A program made the translations under genes and the position numbers. A stretch of DNA of 64,000 nucleotides from Oxyruncus cristatus (Eukaryota; Chordata; Aves; Passeriformes; Cotingidae): NCBI GenBank assembly GCA_013399855.1, contig VXAY01005257.1, positions 279,456 to 343,455 of the forward strand, in the 5' to 3' direction. Shown here piece after piece: positions 36,496 to 48,469 of the stretch. Numbering within the stretch: the first letter of the stretch is position 1; every line of letters starts with the position of its first letter. Under the pieces are notes generated by a model. That model saw nothing but the letters and a program-made list of their open reading frames with translations, was not told the origin of the DNA and searched no databases.

Positions 36496-39479
36496 TAAAA
36501 GAATGGTTTGTAGATTTGAAACCTACAGAACCAGTGGAGTATCCAAGAGCAAAAAAATGCAAATAACCCACTAATTTTAAAACCAGGCTCCTGTGGTCTC
36601 ATTCTGATTTATCCCTCACCAAACAAGGCAGGAACTGGACTCCAGGAAGTACCTCCTGTTTGGTCCAGATTGCTGCAGGTTAGATCTGTACTGAACAAAG
36701 ACATCTCAGCATGTGTAAACTGAAAAATGGAGCCAGGTGGGTTTACGCCAGCTGAGACACGCTGTGTGTGCAGCACAGTCGCCATTTTTCATGTGTGGCT
36801 GAAAAGAAAGGATCAAGTAATTACACAAAAATGTCAGAAAACAACAATACTTGATGTATATGCCATGAACACAGTGGGGGGTAAAATGAGCATAGGAAGC
36901 AAAAAAATGTTTTGGCAGTCAGTGACGTAACAGTTTGAGCAAATAGATGCTTATGCAGATCGATAGTGTAGACAGGCATTTCTCCTTGATGGGCTGATTA
37001 CAGTTATCTCATTTCCCCGCAAGATTCCTCATAATACGTATGAAGAAAGCTTCCACATTAATAAAGTCAAAATAACACATCTGACCCAGCCCTGCATGCA
37101 TGTTTCTGGTTGAAATCAAAGAGAGCTTTAGCTGCATATGGGTGGCAAAACTGGGCTCTTGAATGGTCCAGTTGTGCTGCATAGTACTTTCTGGCTTGTT
37201 CTTTTTTGGCAAGATCCCCAAACAATATCAACAGGGAGTGCACCTCTATCAGGACTTAGAGTTTTGGACCCTCACAGATGAAATCTTCAGAAGAGCATGG
37301 ATAGTATATCCCCACATGCACTTTTTTCTTTTAGTGATTAAGGCAAGTTTGTTTACCTGTTCCTACCATAAAGTGCTGTGCTTCTCCAATAGAAAGATCA
37401 ACAGCTAACAAAAACATTCTTTTTCTGACCAGAATTTAACATTTTTCTAGTATTTTTTCCCAGTAATGGAGAAACTATATGATTTGTCTATTATTGTTTC
37501 TTGTCAGAGGATTTTTTTTTTGCTTTGCTTTTCTTTTTCATTTATTTCCAAATGACAATTAGAATAAAACTGACACTAAGCAAACATCTCATAATAATGC
37601 TAACAAACTCTAGATAGCTCTATACTTATTCATATATACAGGCACACACACATACACACTTTTTTAAAATACAGCAGAGCATTTGTCTTGAGTGCACCTC
37701 TGTGTAAATGAAAAGCCTAGTGTAGCTGATGTGTGATGCCCTGATTTGAGCAGGGGATACCAGCAGAAACCTGGTGTTGATGCTCTTAGATGCAACAGAA
37801 TTTCAATCACAATCCAAAAAAAACCCTAATTTTTGCTCCACCCAAGGATTCAGATCACTCTACTACGTTAGAAGGATAGATTAACTCTTTTGACTATATT
37901 TAAGCAGCTGAAGGATCACAGGAAGAGTGCAGAAGCAACCAAATCTAGCTAAATGGAAAATTGAAAAGAGCATTTCACACCACGCTGCCAATAAATAAGC
38001 AAAGATTTTCACATTTCTGTATAGGACACCCACATTAGGTGTGGGTTCAAAAATATTTTTTCATGTTTCATTTTATGTGTCTGTTACATAAATTTTAATT
38101 GGAGAGCCTGTGAAAACCCAAAAAAAAGTGTATCAAGCTACCCCATATCTTGCTTAGTTATGCATGAAAGCATTCAAGTCCTATCCCTTATTTCAATGAA
38201 AAGAGGAACTGGAACTCAGGTAAATTTTTGGGGCAGTCTGGATAAAGTTCAAATGCTGTAAAAAACCTAACTGGATTAGATCACAGATTTCACTGAGGAT
38301 AACTCTTGCAGTCCTAACCTATACAGAAGAAAACGCTACTGAAGGAGACATCATGACTTTATAACAGCTATATGTTTTTTTTCAAACAAATTTATAATAC
38401 CCCTGTCCAGAATCACAAATATCATTATTCAAGTGTGCGCGGATGTCTTTGTGTCACACACATACATTTAAAAGTATCATTATACTACACACTTAACATT
38501 TTTCTTTACACTACACACACTTTTTCCAAGGTGTCCTCTCAGCACAAAATAGCAGCAAGTGTTCTTTTTATTCCACTTCCTAAACTAAAACCAACAAAAA
38601 TTCTATAATACCCCTCAAGTCCAACTGTTCAATGAGACCATTTTGGATTTTCTAAACTCTGATGGGAGATGGTAGTCATTATCATCTGACAGAAAATAGC
38701 AAAGGACTGTATGATGCCATTCTCCTCACTCAACCAAAAGTTCTAGTAATATCAAGGAAACTTGACCTTCATTCTATCTCATAAATCCCTGCAATATTTC
38801 GAAGAGCATTTTCCTTGTAGGACGTTATAGCATTTACTGTTTTGCACAAATTAAATGTTTTGCTTTCCAAAGTTGTGTACCTGTGTATTGATGTGTGCAG
38901 GAGACATGACTGATTGAGTTTTATCCAGTTAGGTGTCATACAGTTGCAATGCTCTTTATAAATCACTAAGTTTTTCACATATTTTTCATATGTGTTTCAT
39001 TAAAAGTAGGATGATCAGTGATTCTGTTGCTAGAACAGTGCCATTCAGTAGACTTTCAATCTTGTGTTATGCAGTATTATATCTGACAGACAATTTAAAG
39101 ACTACAAAGTACTGCCATTAGCTAGAATTGAACTACTACATTCTTTACCACAGAAGTTTTTCACTGATAAAACTGGCACTGATTTTTTGTAATCAGTGGA
39201 GAAGTGTTCTGTTCACAGTTGCCTTAAAGAGAGGCTTAGACTGCATCTATCTTTTTTTAAGTGCAGTGTTAGTCCTGCAGAAATGAGGTTTCCACTATGG
39301 GACAAAATACTGCACATCTTACAGTGCACACAACTTACTGGTCTTATGATCAACCCATACTAAACACAGGAGGTTTTCCTATTAAATTCAGTGGATACTG
39401 GATCAGGCTCTTATGTAAGATTAATCCTTGGAAGAAGTGGTGCTCCAAGTTGGCCTAACTGTGTTCCTGCTAGAACCAG

Positions 39480-40470
39480 GGAAAATATGCACCAGCAGCT
39501 GCCCCTCTGGGGTCCATATTATGACTAGTGTTATTTAGTATCCTCATTAATGATATAGATGAAGGGACTGAGTGCACCCTCAGCAAGTCTGCAGATGACA
39601 CCAAGCCGACTGGTGCTGTTGACACACCTAAAGGACAGCATGTCATTCAGAGGGACCTGGAGAAGCTTGAGGAGTAGGCCCATGGAAACCTCATGAGGTT
39701 GAACAAGACCAAGTGCAAGGTGCTGCACCTGGGTCGGGGCAAAACCCAGTAGCAACACAGGCTGGGGGATGAGCAGATCAAGAGCAGCCCTGGAGAGAAG
39801 GACTTGTGGGTGCTGGTGAGTGGGAGGCTGGACATGAACTGACCATGTGCACTCACAGCCCAGAAAGCCAAACATGTCCTGGGCTGCATCCAAAGCAGTG
39901 GTGGCAGCAGGTTGAGAGAGGTGATTGTGCCCCTCTATTCTGCTCTGCTGAGACACCACCTGGAGCACTGCATCCAGCTCTGAGATCCCCAGCACAGGAA
40001 GGACATCAACCTGTTGGAGCAAGTGCAGAGGAGGCCACCAAGCTGATCAGAGGGATGGAGTATATCTCCTATAAGGAAAGGCTGAGAGAGCTGGGTTTGT
40101 TTAGCCTGGAGAAGAGAAGGATTAAGGGTGTCCTAACTGTGGCCTTCCAGTACCTGAAGGGAGCCTACAAGAAAGATGGAGAGGGACTTTTTACAAGAGC
40201 ATGTAGGGACAGGACAAGGGGGTTTCAAACAGACAGCAGGTTTAGATTAGCTATTAGGAAGAAGTTCTTTGCTGTGAGGATGATGAGGCACTGGAACATG
40301 TTGCCGAGAGAAGCTGTGGATGCCCCATTTCTGAAGTGTTTAAAGCCATGCTGGAGAGAGCTCTGAGCATCCTAGTCTAGTGAAAATTGTCCTGCCCATG
40401 GCAGGGGTGTCGGAACTAGATGATCTTTAAGGTCCATTCCAACTCAGGCCATTCTATGATTCTGTGATTA
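39480..40470 (+). repeat. CR1 LINE, 5'-truncated copy
   Basis: The plus strand encodes decayed pieces of the CR1 reverse transcriptase C-terminus (a FNILIND-like start at about 39,530, then the region before and after EKRRIKGVLTVAFQYLKG at about 40,110-40,170). It ends with CCATTCTATGATTCTGTGATT at about 40,466. Frame breaks are present, and the remaining 186-codon frame at 39,806-40,366 is only a surviving piece. It sits antisense in the probable PLCXD3 3' UTR. Confidence 0.93.
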
Positions 40471-40591
40471 CAGAGTTAGGCCAGTATCACATTATCTGCT
40501 GTCTTGACCTGAGGCAGAGACATTGGAAAACCCTATTTTAAGAATGAAAAGCAAGCAGGATTTAGTCTGTGCTCTGTGCAAGCTACACAGT

Positions 40592-40692
40592 ACATCATGT
40601 TTACTGTCCACTTATTATGGTACATAACACATCATGTTTACTGTCCACTGATTATGGTATGTAACACATCATGTTTACTGTCCACTGATTAC
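40592..40692. repeat. Tandem repeat, 37-bp period, about 2.7 copies
   Basis: ACATCATGTTTACTGTCCAC begins at 40,592, 40,629 and 40,666, a period of 37 bp with three or four differences between copies. It lies about 120 bp beyond the CR1 3' end. Confidence 0.93.
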
Positions 40693-41208
40693 ACGTGTGT
40701 TAAAGCATGACCTTGGATTCACATTACAAAGGCATTTAAACCTGTAGCTCACTGGTGAATACAATCGGTTAAACCACCTAAGAGATGAAATGTAGCAGCT
40801 TAAAATTTTCGTGCCAGATATACTGCCCTCAGTCTCCCAGTGTAACGCTCACACCGTTGGGAATCCTGCTGTGAGCAGGAAGAGGACAATATACATCCCC
40901 TTGCAACAAGTTTCTTGGCACTGTTCATAACCATAGAAGACACATGAATCACATTTGGTACCTCATGGAGAACCTGTAAATGGCCTTCTTTTATCAAACA
41001 CTGTAAACATGTTTAGTTTTTCTCTTCACAGGAAACACAAATGTGAAAAATGATCATAAATGATGAAAACATTTTCCTTATGCCCACCCACTAAAGCCCT
41101 AAACACCTCAGTGTGTTACAAGAAGATGAGTGTTTTACAATATAAGTCTTTTAGAACACAATCAGGGTTTTTGATGCTAAATAATGCAACACATATATCA
41201 CAGTACTA

Positions 41209-41365
41209 TCAAGTAGTGTCATCTTCACCTTCACCCAGGGCGTAGTTGAGCTTTATGACTGTGCTGATAAAGTCACCGAGTTCTACAAAATCTGCAGTAA
41301 TAATATTCACACCACTTTCTCCTGCCTTCTGAGTTCGGACCCACTCCATCATCGCAGGAAGTGCC
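41209..41365 (-). CDS. PLCXD3: PLCXD3 last coding exon (C-terminal 51 residues and stop)
   Basis: PLCXD3 is a phosphatidylinositol-specific phospholipase C X-domain protein. The exon starts after the acceptor TTCTCCTTAG at 41,365 with one base completing a split codon, then encodes ALPAMMEWVRTQKAGESG followed by VNIITADFVELGDFISTVIK and the tail LNYALGEGEDDTT, with TGA at 41,209-41,211. VNIITADFVELGDF is the characteristic end of the PLCXD barrel, and the acidic tail ending in TT resembles human PLCXD3 (recalled ...FDEGEANT) rather than PLCXD1 or PLCXD2. The catalytic His residues are encoded by earlier exons beyond the right edge. Its position upstream of C6 on the same strand fits human 5p13 gene order. 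Confidence 0.87.
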
Positions 41366-41521
41366 CTAAGGAGAAAAGAGGAACAATAATTAGTCATAAA
41401 TCTAGATAAAAGCATTGAGGCAGGATTTACCAACAGTGACTCCCATTGATCTTACTTGGTTTCTAAGTCTCTAAGTTTTCTCCACTACCATGTGAGAAAG
41501 GACTCAGTTTTTTGAAAACGC

Positions 41522-41545
41522 TTTTTTTTCTTTTTTTTTTTTTTT
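41522..41545. repeat. T-rich homopolymer tract
   Basis: T8-C-T15 on the plus strand, about 155 bp upstream (in the gene's direction) of the PLCXD3 last-exon acceptor. Confidence 0.95.
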
Positions 41546-42178
41546 GTAATTTTCATTCCCTGTGGGAGTATTATGTTGATTGTACTTCAACAACTTCTCA
41601 GTAAAAAAGAATGGAAGGAAGATCATGTAGGCTCAGAGTAATTATTTATTTTGCCCAGAGACAAGGGAATGGACCAGATACCTTTTTGTTATCATCTGGC
41701 CATATAACTCCATGGGAATTGTTTGTGGAAAAAGAAACAACAGAGCACTCAAGCCATTTAAAGCATGTTTGACACATTCAAGGAAATGATGAAAATAATA
41801 TTTTGAGAGACACTGGAGCAACCATGACTTTTAAAGTGTAAGTACAGCATATACCACATACCTGTTCTTCCCCAGTATTGATATCCCAGCCACGACTTAT
41901 ATTTAATCCTATCAAGTCTTTTCTAAGATGTCGTATTTTTATTACATCATATCCTTAGCACAGAAATACTGGGGTGCAAAAGATGTCTGCCTAACTGGGT
42001 TTGTGAATGTACAGAAATTTTTCTGACATTTTTCTGATCTGTGAAAATACAAAGTAACAATCATAAGAAATATCTATGGGGAAATAAAAGGTTCCTTAGG
42101 CCTACTGAGGAAGTCAAGCAGTAAAATCCAGTTTTCATAAGAAAAAATTTAAGAGAATTCAAAAAAATAAGGTACAGA

Positions 42179-42233
42179 TTTTTCAGAGAAAGGGTATTTT
42201 TTCAGAGAAAGAGCATTTTTCAGAGAAAGGGTA
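42179..42233. repeat. Three tandem copies of an 18-19-bp unit
   Basis: TTTTTCAGAGAAAGGGTA repeated three times with one or two changes. The third copy runs directly into the CR1/L3-like fragment that follows. Confidence 0.93.
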
Positions 42234-42436
42234 ATTGACCACTGGAACAAAATCCCAATGACTGTGACAAACTCTGCAGCACTTTGAGTCCTTAAATCAA
42301 GCCTGGATATTGTGCCAAAATTATACTCTTGGTCAACCTCAAGCTGCTGAGTTAAATAAAAGAACCTAAGGTCTGGGCAGGGCTGCAGTCAGTTTAGATG
42401 AACATTGTGTTCTCCCTTTGCTCTAAGATCTATAAA
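42226..42436 (+). repeat. Ancient CR1/L3-type LINE 3' fragment
   Basis: GGGTAATTGACCACTGGAAC...CTTTGAGTCCTTAAATCAAG...GATATTGTGCC resembles the old amniote CR1/L3 3' consensus (ATTAACCATTGGAAC...TTTTTAAATCAAGATTGGATG). It ends near TCTAAGATCTATAAA, which resembles the usual CTTAAACTCTATGA. It is much more diverged than the avian CR1 copies elsewhere in the window. Confidence 0.5.
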
Positions 42437-44145
42437 TATGTGATTGCCCCTCAGCCAGCATGTTGTGCAACCTTTTCCACAGGGCAAGGTACATGTAAAA
42501 TTTTGGTCTGACAATAATTTAAATCAAGCTGAACTTGCTGAACCTAAATCTGCTTTCAAAAGCTTTAGATCGAAAGAAAAGAGAACTATTAGCAGACACA
42601 GATTGTACCTGTCAGTGGCTACTAGAATCAGTCAGTTTTTAAAACAGAAAAAAAACCAAGCAGTTATAATTATTCTCCTCTATAATTTTACAGAAGAAAA
42701 CACAACACTAACATTTTGCTTCATCAAGATATGATTGAATCCACCATAAGATTCACATCTAAGGCAAGCAAAATATTTCATTTCAGTCATTGATTCAGTA
42801 TGACTGAATGCACACCACCTCATAAAACTGAACTTAAGCACTCTGCTGTTTATGAACACAGACAGCACCTTTAGATTTAAGTCTATGCAATCCTGGGAAG
42901 CTGCACTCTGTGGAACTGTAACAGGTACAGGTCAGGTGTTAAATACCCAGCAATGCCTGGGCTGCTTGAAAAGATCTGCAAGCAACCAGCACCAGGACAG
43001 ATCTCAGCAGAACGGCATGAACCACCAAGGTGATAAAACCAGCTCAGAGCAGCTGTAAACTCCATTGCATCTTCACATGTGAGATGTACTGCTGAACTCT
43101 GGACAAAGACACAAGGTAGAACTTAAAAAGATGGCAGTATGTTGCCTTTGTATTTAATACTATCCTATTTAAGCCCAAAGAGTTTGGGGTTTAAAAGTGA
43201 GCTGATTGACTGTAGGCAGGCACAGATTTTTCCTTCCTTCCCTCTGTATAAGCTGATAACATTGATACTTTACTCCCCCTTGAGGCATAGTTAACTTCTT
43301 TTAGTGTCTTTCATTTGTTCTGAAGCTGTTTCTGATGTAATTCTGTCTTCAGACCGTAGAGTTTGCTGTCCATACACTTACCCGTATTGATCAAAATACT
43401 GTTTTCCTTTTCCTAATATGTTCTTACTAAGCCAGCCTTCAACAAACAGTCATGCCTCCTTTTGATTAGTGCTTTATCTTAAACTCAGTCTGCCCTGCCA
43501 TTTCTTCTGCAGTTAGGCTTGATAGTTGAATGGGTTATTTCTGTTTTAGTGATATTTGACACAGGACACAGCTGCACGACACTTTGCTCATATGCATATT
43601 GTTAGATAAAGTCATGGAAATCTTTTCTTCATGAGACTAGAGAGCATTCAAAGATAAGTCAGAAATGAATCACATTATCAAACAGAAAGCTTGTTTGCAC
43701 AGCAAAGCCAAATAACACAATCCTGTACAAAAAGACAGCTGAAGAAAAGTTTCCACTGACCTGAAAGATTTGAGCTAGGCTCTGTTTATGATAGAAATTA
43801 ATACAAAACCCCATACAGATCATCTTTCTTCTATAGTGCCATCTTGAGGTGGATTACACCAATCACTGTGAGAAACCACATGTTCAGTTTCAGTACAAAT
43901 ATCTCACATGCTCACAATAATAATTAGGATGAGCCTGACTTAAATTCCTCAGGGTGCCTTTGTGGTAGCAGTACCAACCGTGTTCACCCTTACTTTTCAT
44001 TCCTAAATTGTGCTTCAAACTAGTGATTGCTCTCACTGAGGGTTTTAGTCAGGTGACCAAACCACCTACATAACTGTGCTCACAGAAACACAGCATGTGC
44101 AATGGTCTTCATAGATGTTCTTGTGCTGCGCTCTGTCGGACACAG

Positions 44146-44167
44146 GGGAAGCTTCTAGAAGCTTCCC
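44146..44167. promoter_or_regulatory. Perfect palindrome forming a four-unit heat-shock element
   Basis: The 22-bp perfect palindrome contains GAA-GC-TTC-TA-GAA-GC-TTC, that is, four alternating nGAAn units in exact 5-bp register. This is the consensus bound by trimeric HSF. It lies in the PLCXD3 intron, 2.8 kb upstream of the last exon. Binding is inferred, not shown. Confidence 0.6.
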
Positions 44168-46796
44168 ACAGAAGCCAGCCCTGCAGCACCTCCCGCTGCC
44201 AAAACCCTGCCACGCAAACTCAGTCCATCTTGGAGTGTTGTTAAGAAATTATTTTATGCATAAGCATCTACGCCCAAGCCTCTCAGCCTGCCAACCCCGA
44301 CAGCATCATTTCCTCTGTGTTAGGCAGATCTCAGCTCTCCTGCAGAGGATGGCCATGCTTTAGGATCCCACTAAAGCTCTGGCACCAGGGTGGCACCAGT
44401 CTGGGTTCAGTTCCCAGCTTGCAAGGACTGAGGACAGCCCAGCCATGTGAGCACAGACCACACTTGTAGATGCTCAAGGTTTTTAATCTCTGCTGTTACC
44501 CCAATAACTACAGAGGCATGGTCATACTGTAATTACATTCAAAGTCCATTGTGTTAGTGTAATGATTTTTCCTTAAAAAACAGTGTAATGCTTGTAATAA
44601 TGATAGCAATGCCACCATTGAAGTTGCATGCAGAACAGGCTCTGGCTCTCCTGAGGGCAACCTCACGCCTTTCAGTCCTCCAGTGATTCAGCTGCCTCTG
44701 CTGCATCACTCTGATACAGTGAAAGCTGGATGAGTTGATCAGGAGTCCTGCTGGCATCAGATATGTGTTGTGGGATTTCAGCACCTTGAGTAAATACTCT
44801 GAAGGCCACAGAAAAGTCTTACTTTAACATGCTACAAACTAGGAGCCAGGTGGCAGAAAAAACAGGCAGATGCAGAATACCTGAAGCCCTTTAAACTTAC
44901 TTAGTCTGCTGCCTTCCACAGCTGGTACAGTCCAGCCCTCATGCCCACAATCCCAGATCTCAAAAGGAATAATTTCTAATCCCCACGGGTTTCAAAGCCG
45001 CATGTAACCCTGAGGCACATGCACAGAAGCGTGCTGCTTGTCTTAGCCTAGAGCCAGGGAGGAGGTAGTAGGGGTGCTCCTTAGCAAGACTTGAGCCAGG
45101 AGAAAGAGAGGAGTCTTTTCCTCTCACCCCACTACCTAGGGAATTGTTTTCATCCTGCTGCAGCTCCACTGTCCTGGGTTGGGGTTGACCAGATCTGACC
45201 CTGCCAGGCAGCGCAACACCTGCAAACCAGCACCTGAAGATGACTCCCTTTTCCACATTCCTGGCAGAAGCAGAGGAGCTAGTGGCACTAGTAGTGAAGG
45301 GAGGTGAAAGACACAGGACTAGTGGGCTTTAGTTGTGGCAGGGGAAGACAGGAATGGCATGTTACCTGGGTTTGACAATAGATTGAGATCAGGAATCTTG
45401 GTAATAAATTTTCTGTCCTGAAGGAATATGTAGAATACCTAATTTCCTTGCACTGACTGGAAACCGGGAGGTACCAGACTGCTGCCCCCACCTCCCAGGA
45501 TGGCAGGAGGAAAGTGATGTGAATGATCTGATGTGGAAGGGACATAACAGGAAGGGCTCTGGTCCAGACTCAGCCACCACCACCGCACCTTGGCATCAGC
45601 AGCCAGATCCATCCCACCACCCAGGATGGCTTACATCATGGCTGCAAACATACCCTACATCACTGTTTTCAGCCTTTGTTGTTTGCGAGGAGCCATGTAC
45701 TTTCCCATATAGCATTGCTATAGCGATTTTCATTTACAATATGGTAAAATCCAGGCTCAGCTTTGACACTTATTGTATTACCTCTATTTTCCCTGTTCTG
45801 CTTTCTTGCTTGTATAAGCAGAAATGTGCACAGATTTATTTTTAAATTTTTCTCTTCTTTCAGCAACAATTTTCTGATACATTAAAAGAACTCAGCAGAG
45901 AAATACTGACCTAAACTACAAAACAGGCATAGACCTTTTCAAAGCAATTGAATATTCAAGGCCTTTCTTTTCTTTAAATCTATCAAAGATCTTGAGTGGA
46001 CTTCAATGGCATTGAATGTTGTTTAAAAAATAGCAATTAAATGTTCAAGTAACTTCAGTTCAAGCAGCAAAACTGAATCCCATTAAAAACTTTCAGAAAA
46101 AAAATGTGACCTAATTAATTGTATTAAAATCTGCTTTAAAAAAGCTGTTCATAGGTTATTTTAGTTCAGAAAGAGGGTTGATCGTTTGTTTTTTTTAATG
46201 TCTGAGTCATCAAAGGCTGACAACGTGACAGAAGACTAAGGACAGCAGCGCTCTAAGACAGGACCTCCCATAGTGAAACAACCATTCCTCTCTGCAGAGC
46301 TTTCAGGGGAAAGGAGGGGGAAAAGCAACTTCAACTTTGCAAACACAAGACAAAAGGGCCGTTTGCTGTTTAGAGTTTGATCACTAAAGGCAGAGAACAG
46401 GTTTTCTTTGGGAGTGCAAGGAACCATTAAGAGAAAGTGGTCTCATTTACAGGGTGTGATGCTGGTTAGCACTAAGTTCCCATTACCCCAATAACACCAG
46501 TGAGAACTGCATTCTTTCCCCTCCAGCAAAGCACACACCCTCCCTCCCTGTAGCCTTCTTAGCAAGTCGGTGTTACTGTTCAACAAAAAACAGAATCCCT
46601 CTGCACGAGGATGTACTCACACGAGCCTGAATAGGAATCTCTGTACTCCTTAACTTTCCCCCGCTCCATCCAGTTTTACCAACCTTTGCAAGAGCACTGA
46701 ATTCAAGAGCCGTAACTCAGCACATGCTGACTTTGGTTTTTCAGGGATGCTGAGATTCATCGCTCCAGTGGGAGTAGTGGATGTCTCGTGTGTCAC

Positions 46797-46870
46797 TGAA
46801 TCATAGAAATCACGACTGGAAAGAACTTTAAGAAGTCATTCAAGTTCATCCAGCCCACCTTGAGCAGCAC
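46797..46870 (-). repeat. CR1 LINE 3' terminal fragment
   Basis: Plus-strand AATCATAGAAATCACGACTGG, then AAGAACTTTAAGAAGTCATTCAAG and CATCCAGCCCACC, match the reverse complement of the avian CR1 3' end. About 74 bp. Confidence 0.85.
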
Positions 46871-48469
46871 CAACTACACAAAGATCAGTGATACAAACCA
46901 CTCCTGGAAAATGTTCAATTTAATCAGTACTTACAAGCCCCGAGTGACGGAGATGTCACAACCTTTCTCTGTATTCAGAGCATCCCTGTATAAAAAAACC
47001 TTATACATCCTCATTGCTTCCAACTGCACAAACCACAAGTGGATGCCAACAAAATGATGGCATTAAGGCATGTTTCTCAAGAGTGTTCACCATGTCCTCA
47101 CTCTGCTCCTGCTGCAGATTTATTCTTCATCAGTAAATAAGCTTCCCTGCAGAGGATGAACCTTAGGTATCATTCCACACTACATCATTCCACCATAATT
47201 TTCTCTGTGGTAAAACTAGTTTCAAAGGTCCTCTTTTATGTGCCAGCTGTTTATTTCTGCTCCCTGATCAAAATTTACAATTCTCTCAGTTGTGCTAATA
47301 GACCTGTAGAGACAAAATAAAAACAGCGCATGGAAATGGTCTGGATTAACAGAAACAAAACAAATATTTTTGCTCCCTCTCTGTCCCTAATTCACTGACA
47401 AGATTTGATTTAAAACAGGTCCTCCCAAACTGCTGAATTGAGACAAACAAGGAACAAAGGAACTAAGTACAGAGTTTTACATGAGCTCCACACAAACAAG
47501 CCGTGAAAGAACTCCACAAATGCACTTCCATACCTCTCAGATCCTCTCTAGGCAGCAGTAGCATTGTCATAAATTTGGCACTACCAAGGTCAGACTGAAC
47601 AGAACCAGAAAAGTTGGGCAACGCTGGGTAGGAATTTCATTCCCTGGATCCTGAATGAACGTTCAGCTGATAGGTTACAAGAACTACCTACATTAACCTC
47701 CAACAACCCTGAATTTATTCTTCTGAAAAAATTTGTCTGTACTTCAGTCATCTCCAATTGCTTTATACAGGTTGGAAACACATCTAATCAGACGACACAA
47801 ACAGCTGTGCTGGGGTCAGATGAATCTTTTACTGTAACTGATCTTAGCAGCATAGTCTGCAGAGTCACCAAGGGCCAGATGTCTTCTCTCCCTGATTGAG
47901 CTGTTGTTGATTTTCTGGTTTCATTTTTAAAGAGAAGCAGAAATGAGCTCAAAATGGATAGTCCTACCCTCCCTTCAAAGAACATTTCAGCCAAATGTAT
48001 TGAACCTACATCTCTATCCTTGTAGAAAAATGAAATGGGATATTTAATAGCACAAAATGGTGGTTTCTGGAGGTGATTAAATTTCAACATCCTATTTTTC
48101 TCTGATTCCATGTTTTAAACTGTTTCACCTAGAGCATTAACTAACAGCATTAGGAATGCAGACAGCAGGAAAAGGATTCAGTGGACTCTGTAGTACAAAA
48201 GATCTCACTAAGGAGACAACTGTAGTATTCTGGCTATTCTCTTGGTTAATGTAGTAGGGAACTAAAGGGGAAATGCTAGAGCTAAAAGCTTGGGTTGCTA
48301 CCACACATAAGTGTGGCATTTAGTTTCTATTTCAAGACTGGAAAAGGCCTTGTAAAACAAGACTTATGCTAGTATGGAAAATGCATAATAGTCCATGGAT
48401 TAGCAGGAAAAGTACTACCTACTGTGAGGATGCCTCTGTTCAAAGGCTGTTTTTTCTCAGTGATCCAGC

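Larger units (their letters stand above)
33930..41208 (-). other. PLCXD3: Probable long 3' UTR of PLCXD3
   Basis: This is the minus-strand sequence between the PLCXD3 stop codon and the polyadenylation signal at 33,948-33,953, about 7.3 kb with no other gene. It is AU-rich and carries a CR1 insertion in antisense orientation (39,480-40,470), a 37-bp tandem repeat (40,592), an A16 run in the sense strand (35,243-35,258) and a Pumilio-type UGUAUAUA site (complement of 37,633-37,640). PLCXD3 is known as a brain gene, and long 3' UTRs are common in such genes. The extent is inferred; shorter isoforms using internal AATAAA motifs (for example near 37,543 or 38,567) are possible. Confidence 0.5.

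Noticed and set aside
39531..40022. 163-codon minus-strand frame
   Set aside because: It is the antisense shadow of the CR1 copy at 39,480-40,470.
39806..40366. 186-codon plus-strand frame, the longest in the window
   Set aside because: A surviving piece of the CR1 3' region, with frame breaks and no start or promoter of its own.
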